NCBI GenBank assembly: GCA_023423335.1
Contig: JAFAFU010000057.1
Span: forward strand, 1 to 8,118
Source: Bacillota bacterium
Lineage (GTDB): Bacteria; Bacillota; Clostridia; Lachnospirales; Lachnospiraceae
Length of the DNA stretch: 8,118 nucleotides
Direction: 5' to 3'
Part shown: one piece after another, positions 4,930 to 8,118 of the stretch
Layout: every line of letters starts with the position of its first letter
Numbering within the stretch: the stretch's first letter is position 1
The notes under the pieces: generated by a model
The model's database searches: none
Seen by the model: only the letters and a program-made list of their open reading frames with translations
Told to the model about the DNA's origin: nothing
Position numbers and translations under genes: made by a program

Positions 4930-5729
4930 AATATTTAATAGGAAAACAGATAGGGGCAGGAGGGACTTCCACAGTATATGAGTGGGGCAATCATGAAGTA
5001 ATCAAAATCTTTAAGCCCCATATGTCGGAGGATGCAATTACCTATGAAGAATACATTGGGACGATACTGAATAAATTTGCACTGGAAATACCACGATTTA
5101 TCAGATCCATTGAAATGGACGGAAAGAAAGCATTAATTTATGAACGGGTGAACGGAAGTGTTTTACTGGACTCGATATTCGAAGGAGGCGGTCAACCCGA
5201 CATGGCATACAGGTATGCAAAAATGCATCATGATATACATAGATGCAGCATAACGGAGCTGCCTTCCCAATATGAATTTCTGAAACGCAGGGTTGTAGAA
5301 ATGAAGCCCGCTCTGGGTGATAAAGCTGAAAAGCTGCTTGATCTGCTTGACAGTATTCCGGATGATATTAAACTGTGCCATGGCGATTACCAGCCTTTGA
5401 ATATTCTGACCTGTAACGGAAAGTATATTGCAATTGACTGGAACGATGCCTGTTTCGGAAATCCTGTACTGGATGTGGCATGGAGTTACCAGACCTTGAA
5501 TTCGCCTGCAATTCGGTTTCATTTTGATGAAACTGTGGCAAATCTGGCAATTGCATTATCCAGGGAGTACCTTATGCATTACAGTAAGCTGTCGGGTATT
5601 GATGAAGGTCAGATTATCAGGTGCCTTCCAATTGTAGCAGCCCGCAGGCTGTATGATAATAATCTGAATGAAAATGATATATCAAGATGGGAGCATGATT
5701 GGTTAATGGATAATATAGCAAAAGCATGA
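4926..5729 (+). CDS. APH/choline-kinase family phosphotransferase
   Basis: This 267-aa kinase-like enzyme would transfer a phosphate from ATP to a small hydroxylated substrate in the cytosol. The order of motifs is that of the aminoglycoside phosphotransferase (APH) fold: a glycine-rich loop IGAGGTSTVYEW (9-20), VIK with the ATP-contacting K27, the catalytic loop CHGDYQPLN (151-159; catalytic D154, metal ligand N159), and AIDWND with metal-binding D171. All key residues are present, so it should be active. I chose GTG 4926 because GGAGG (4916-4920) lies 5 nt upstream and the kinase fold begins at once. The in-frame extension to ATG 4827 adds 33 residues encoded by the structured repeat. It follows the unknown 375-aa gene and precedes a small membrane protein. 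APH-fold enzymes also phosphorylate choline, homoserine, fructosamine and macrolides, so antibiotic resistance is only one option. Confidence 0.87.
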   Translation: MEYLIGKQIGAGGTSTVYEWGNHEVIKIFKPHMSEDAITYEEYIGTILNKFALEIPRFIRSIEMDGKKALIYERVNGSVLLDSIFEGGGQPDMAYRYAKMHHDIHRCSITELPSQYEFLKRRVVEMKPALGDKAEKLLDLLDSIPDDIKLCHGDYQPLNILTCNGKYIAIDWNDACFGNPVLDVAWSYQTLNSPAIRFHFDETVANLAIALSREYLMHYSKLSGIDEGQIIRCLPIVAARRLYDNNLNENDISRWEHDWLMDNIAKA

Positions 5730-5796
5730 GGACAGAAGAGACAATAGCGTATAGAACGCGGTTAAGACAGTGATAAGAGAAACAAGGAGGAATAAC

Positions 5797-6237
5797 ATGA
5801 AAAAAGGATTAGGAGCAACGATTAAGAATTCGGCATTATTATACTGCGTAATTTTTACGGTGACAACAATAGCTGATAATATTTTGCAATTAAGTCAGGG
5901 GCAGGTGGCCGACTCAAACTATCATATTATTAATCGGGCAGTGGTTGTATTAATCGCAGTATTAACGATTACATTATTCGATAAATTCAGGTTAAAGAGT
6001 AAATTAATTTCGCACTTAGCATCCTATGCCATCTCGATGACTGTAGTATTCGCTTATGTCTGGGTTACCGGTTTCTTTGATCCCCTTAGTCCCGGGGCGT
6101 ATCAAGGCATTTTTGTTACATTTACATCACTTACTATTATGATCTCCATATTAATCGAAGTAAAAGACCGTACCATAAGAAAAAGGCGCAGAGGCCAGGG
6201 AGGGGATACCAATCAGAATCAGAGCGATACAGTATGA
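5797..6237 (+). CDS. Small four-helix membrane protein (DUF6608-like)
   Basis: This 146-aa integral membrane protein has four predicted hydrophobic segments (about 10-31, 46-62, 70-92 and 104-121). It ends in a strongly basic then polar tail (RTIRKRRRGQGG, 125-136), which by the positive-inside rule puts the C-terminus in the cytosol. The sequence resembles, from memory, the family named DUF6608, whose function is unknown. I chose ATG 5797 because AAGGAGG (5784-5790) ends 6 nt upstream. The possible start at 5770 has no RBS and adds nine charged residues. It is the last gene before the terminator at 6279, and lies 67 nt after the kinase, so it is probably the promoter-distal member of that operon. 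Confidence 0.82.
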   Translation: MKKGLGATIKNSALLYCVIFTVTTIADNILQLSQGQVADSNYHIINRAVVVLIAVLTITLFDKFRLKSKLISHLASYAISMTVVFAYVWVTGFFDPLSPGAYQGIFVTFTSLTIMISILIEVKDRTIRKRRRGQGGDTNQNQSDTV

Positions 6238-6278
6238 AGCTCTTCTCGGGGCGTCAAGATAAATAAGAACAAGCGATT

Positions 6279-6312
6279 GAAGCCTTAAGTGATATACTTA
6301 GGGCTTCTTTTT
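6279..6312 (+). terminator. Strong intrinsic terminator
   Basis: GAAGCCTTAAGT (6279-6290) pairs with ACTTAGGGCTTC (6296-6307) in a 12-bp stem with one T-G wobble and a 5-nt loop, followed by TTTTT. It lies 42 nt past the membrane protein stop and ends the methyltransferase-kinase operon. Confidence 0.92.
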
Positions 6313-6341
6313 ATGAAATCATTTAAATTTATAAAAAGGTG

Positions 6342-6370
6342 TTGACAAATGGCATCATATGGTATATATT
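6342..6370 (+). promoter_or_regulatory. Sigma-A-type promoter of the TetR-MFS operon
   Basis: TTGACA (6342-6347), exactly 17 nt, then TATATT (6365-6370), one mismatch from the -10 consensus. The expected start is near 6377, inside the palindrome at 6374-6388. Such a strong promoter fits a system that is held off by a repressor. Confidence 0.85.
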
Positions 6371-6373
6371 ATA

Positions 6374-6388
6374 GACCGACGGTCGGTC
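6374..6388 (+). promoter_or_regulatory. Palindromic operator, probable TetR autoregulatory site
   Basis: GACCGAC (6374-6380) and GTCGGTC (6382-6388) are exact reverse complements around a central G. The site covers the expected transcription start of the TetR-MFS operon. GACCGAC/GTCGGTC half sites of this type are commonly found in front of TetR-family genes. Binding by the regulator encoded just downstream would block RNA polymerase. The pairing of site and protein is inferred from position. Confidence 0.8.
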
Positions 6389-6422
6389 GATACATAATTC
6401 ATAATGGAGGCTATGGAAACCT

Positions 6423-7052
6423 ATGCGAATATCAAAGGAGCATGATGTACGGCGTAACGAGATTCTTGATAAAGCGGCATATTTATTTGAAGTGAATGGA
6501 TATAACAGGACGACAATTAATGATATCCTTCGGGAGGTAGGCATTGCTAAGGGAACCTTCTATTATTACTTTAAATCGAAAGTCGAAGTCATGGATGCCA
6601 TCATAGAGCGGTATCTGGAGATAGGCCTGGAACGTGCCGAAGCGGTGAAGGGACAGAAGAGTTTATCACCTACTGAAAAGCTTTTGCAGGTCATTCTTGC
6701 TTTACGGATGGGTGGGCCGGACAACGGGGTCATTGAAGAGCTTCATAATCCGGAAAATGCATTGATGCATCAAAAATCATTAACAGGGATTGTTACCGGA
6801 CTTACTCCGGTTTTGACAGATATTGTGAAGGAAGGCATTGCACTGGGTGATTTCAACACTCCGTTTCCTGCCCAGACAATACAGATCATATTGGCGGCCA
6901 GTGTCACATTGATGGATGAAGGGATATTTCATTTTACGAGGGAGGAACAGCTTCATCTGATGCAGGCAATTGTGCATTCCTTTGAGACACTGTTAGGAGC
7001 AGAGAAGGGAAGCTTTGAGTTTGGACTACAGGTATTAACAGAGAGAATGTAG
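6423..7052 (+). CDS. TetR/AcrR-family transcriptional regulator
   Basis: This 209-aa repressor-type regulator has the family's N-terminal DNA-binding domain. Helix 1 is RRNEILDKAAYLFEVNGY (10-27), followed by the helix-turn-helix TTINDILREVGIAKGTFYYYF (30-50), with the highly conserved GTFYYYF recognition helix and the following KSK. Residues 60-209 form the variable helical ligand-binding and dimer domain, whose ligand cannot be predicted. The length is usual for the family. GGAGG (6406-6410) lies 12 nt before the ATG, a longer gap than in its neighbours, so translation may be modest. It sits under its own promoter and palindromic operator and is followed 15 nt later by an MFS transporter. 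It most likely represses both itself and the pump until a substrate of the pump binds. Confidence 0.93.
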   Translation: MRISKEHDVRRNEILDKAAYLFEVNGYNRTTINDILREVGIAKGTFYYYFKSKVEVMDAIIERYLEIGLERAEAVKGQKSLSPTEKLLQVILALRMGGPDNGVIEELHNPENALMHQKSLTGIVTGLTPVLTDIVKEGIALGDFNTPFPAQTIQIILAASVTLMDEGIFHFTREEQLHLMQAIVHSFETLLGAEKGSFEFGLQVLTERM

Positions 7053-7067
7053 GAGATAGAGGTTATT

Positions 7068-8118
7068 ATGGTTAAAGGGCACAAGAACTTTTATAAATTT
7101 TTAATTATATGGATCGGTGAATTTGTATCCAGTATAGGAAGCGGACTGACCGCCTTTACACTGGGTGTATATGTATTTCAGACTACAGGAAGCGCAGCAG
7201 CAGTATCTCTTACAACACTTTTTGCATTTCTTCCGACGATACTGCTTAATCCGGTGGGTGGAGTGCTGGCTGACCGATTTGACCGAAGGCTTATGATGAT
7301 CTGCGGGGATTTATTCTCAGCCTTTGGTCTGGTCTATATGCTGATTTGCTTCCGGTCCGGCAGCCTTGAACCCTGGCAAATCTATATCGGAGTAACCATC
7401 AGTGCTGTATTCGTAGCCCTGCTGGAGCCGGCTTATAAAGCAACGGTTACAGATCTGCTGACCAAAGAGGATTATGCGAAAGCAAGTGGGATGATGCAGA
7501 TGGCAGCCTCCTCTAAGTATCTCTTTTCTCCGCTGATTGGCGGTTTTCTGCTGGGATTTACGGATATCAGTACGATACTGATCCTTGATATATCTACCTT
7601 AGCAGTTACTGTAATCATAGTAGCCATAATAAGAAAGAAAATACCTTCAAGAAAGAAACAGGCAGAGAAGCTTATGCTGCTTCAGGGCTTGAAGGAAGGC
7701 TGGAGGGCGGTAACGGAGGACAGGGGCGTATTGGCTATTGTTATTTTAATGTCTGTCGCAACCTTTTATATCGGCTTCCTGCAGATATTGATTTCCCCTA
7801 TGATATTGTCTTTTGCGGACGCTAAAGTACTGGGAATGATAGAATCAATCAGTGCGGTCGGAATGCTGGTCGGAAGCATTATAATTGGGATATCTCATTT
7901 AAGGCATTATGTAACTACCCTGGCAGCAGGCTTTTGCTTTGCAGGATTATTTATCGACCTGCTTGGAATGTCCACTAATCTTATCCTGATCACGATTTCC
8001 GGAGTTTTGTTCTTTGCGTCACTTCCGTTTATTAATACCAGTGCCGATGTGATGGTAAGGTGTAAGATACCAAATGAATTGCAGGGAAGGGCCTGGGGGC
8101 TGATCAGTGTCTTATCTC
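7068..8118 (+). CDS. MFS transporter, probable drug efflux pump (3' end outside window)
   Basis: The first 350 residues of a major facilitator superfamily permease are visible; the reading frame stays open to the window end (full members are about 400-430 aa). Hydrophobic segments run from about residue 11, with the family's motif A, GGVLADRFDRR (64-74), in the loop between helices 2 and 3. A charged central loop (about 189-220, rich in K and R) separates the N- and C-terminal halves. The sequence is of the MFS_3/EntS-like group, which uses proton exchange to export small hydrophobic compounds, siderophores or macrolides. The ATG at 7068 follows AGAGG (5 nt) and AGGAG (12 nt). It lies 15 nt after the tetR-type gene and is surely cotranscribed with it. 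The substrate is unknown. Confidence 0.9.
   Translation, partial: MVKGHKNFYKFLIIWIGEFVSSIGSGLTAFTLGVYVFQTTGSAAAVSLTTLFAFLPTILLNPVGGVLADRFDRRLMMICGDLFSAFGLVYMLICFRSGSLEPWQIYIGVTISAVFVALLEPAYKATVTDLLTKEDYAKASGMMQMAASSKYLFSPLIGGFLLGFTDISTILILDISTLAVTVIIVAIIRKKIPSRKKQAEKLMLLQGLKEGWRAVTEDRGVLAIVILMSVATFYIGFLQILISPMILSFADAKVLGMIESISAVGMLVGSIIIGISHLRHYVTTLAAGFCFAGLFIDLLGMSTNLILITISGVLFFASLPFINTSADVMVRCKIPNELQGRAWGLISVLS

Noticed and set aside
4926..5729. Naming the kinase as a specific aminoglycoside or macrolide resistance gene
   Set aside because: Only the general APH-fold motifs are visible. The same motifs occur in choline, homoserine and fructosamine kinases, and nothing in the substrate-binding half is recognisable.
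6413..6445. 10-codon leader ORF (METYANIKGA) before the TetR gene
   Set aside because: It begins only 2 nt after GGAGG, too close for efficient initiation, and merely overlaps the start of the TetR frame.
1..8118. CRISPR array, IS element or phage genes
   Set aside because: There are no regularly spaced repeats, no transposase or integrase reading frame and no phage structural motifs on either strand.

Overview
The window looks like a chromosome fragment of a low-GC, Gram-positive anaerobe of the Clostridia, most likely Lachnospiraceae-like. This rests on the AT-rich composition with AGA/ATA-rich codon use, strong GGAGG-type ribosome binding sites (RBSs), the 23S rRNA 3' end, and protein families that I associate with that group from memory. 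All genes read on the + strand.

Region 1 (1-180) is the last ~38 bases of a 23S rRNA, a short trailer, and a good intrinsic terminator at 143-178. No 5S rRNA or tRNA lies between them.

Region 2 (181-2501) starts with a near-consensus promoter (TTGACA, 17 nt, TATCAT). It is followed by a run of small, closely spaced genes: a NUDIX hydrolase, a GNAT acetyltransferase, a shortened relative of soluble inorganic pyrophosphatase, a broken NUDIX remnant (1782-1959), and a small lipoprotein. The three intact enzymes fit small-molecule housecleaning or modification. Their substrates cannot be read from the sequence.

Region 3 (2502-6312) begins with a 224-bp spacer holding a possible promoter and a coding-like remnant that meets the next gene at ATGA. 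Four genes follow in a probable operon: a class I SAM methyltransferase, a 375-aa protein of unknown function, an APH/choline-kinase-type phosphotransferase, and a small four-helix membrane protein (DUF6608-like). A 12-bp-stem terminator at 6279-6312 closes it. The kinase leader is the most unusual part of the window. An SD-plus-start block (GCATCGTGGAGGATA and the bases after it) occurs twice, 112 bp apart. The first copy opens a 36-codon small ORF whose stop lies 1 nt before the kinase GTG start. Three strong inverted repeats fill the space between. This is either a leader-peptide/attenuator-like control region or a short structured repeat inserted at the start of the gene.

Region 4 (6313-8118) is a self-contained efflux-type locus: a near-consensus promoter (TTGACA, 17 nt, TATATT), a perfect 7+1+7 palindrome over the expected transcription start, a TetR-family regulator, and an MFS transporter cut by the window end after 350 codons. 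The layout implies autorepression of a regulator-pump operon.

Several starts were set by RBS position, not by the longest ORF: 1378, 1962, 3668, 4926 and 5797.
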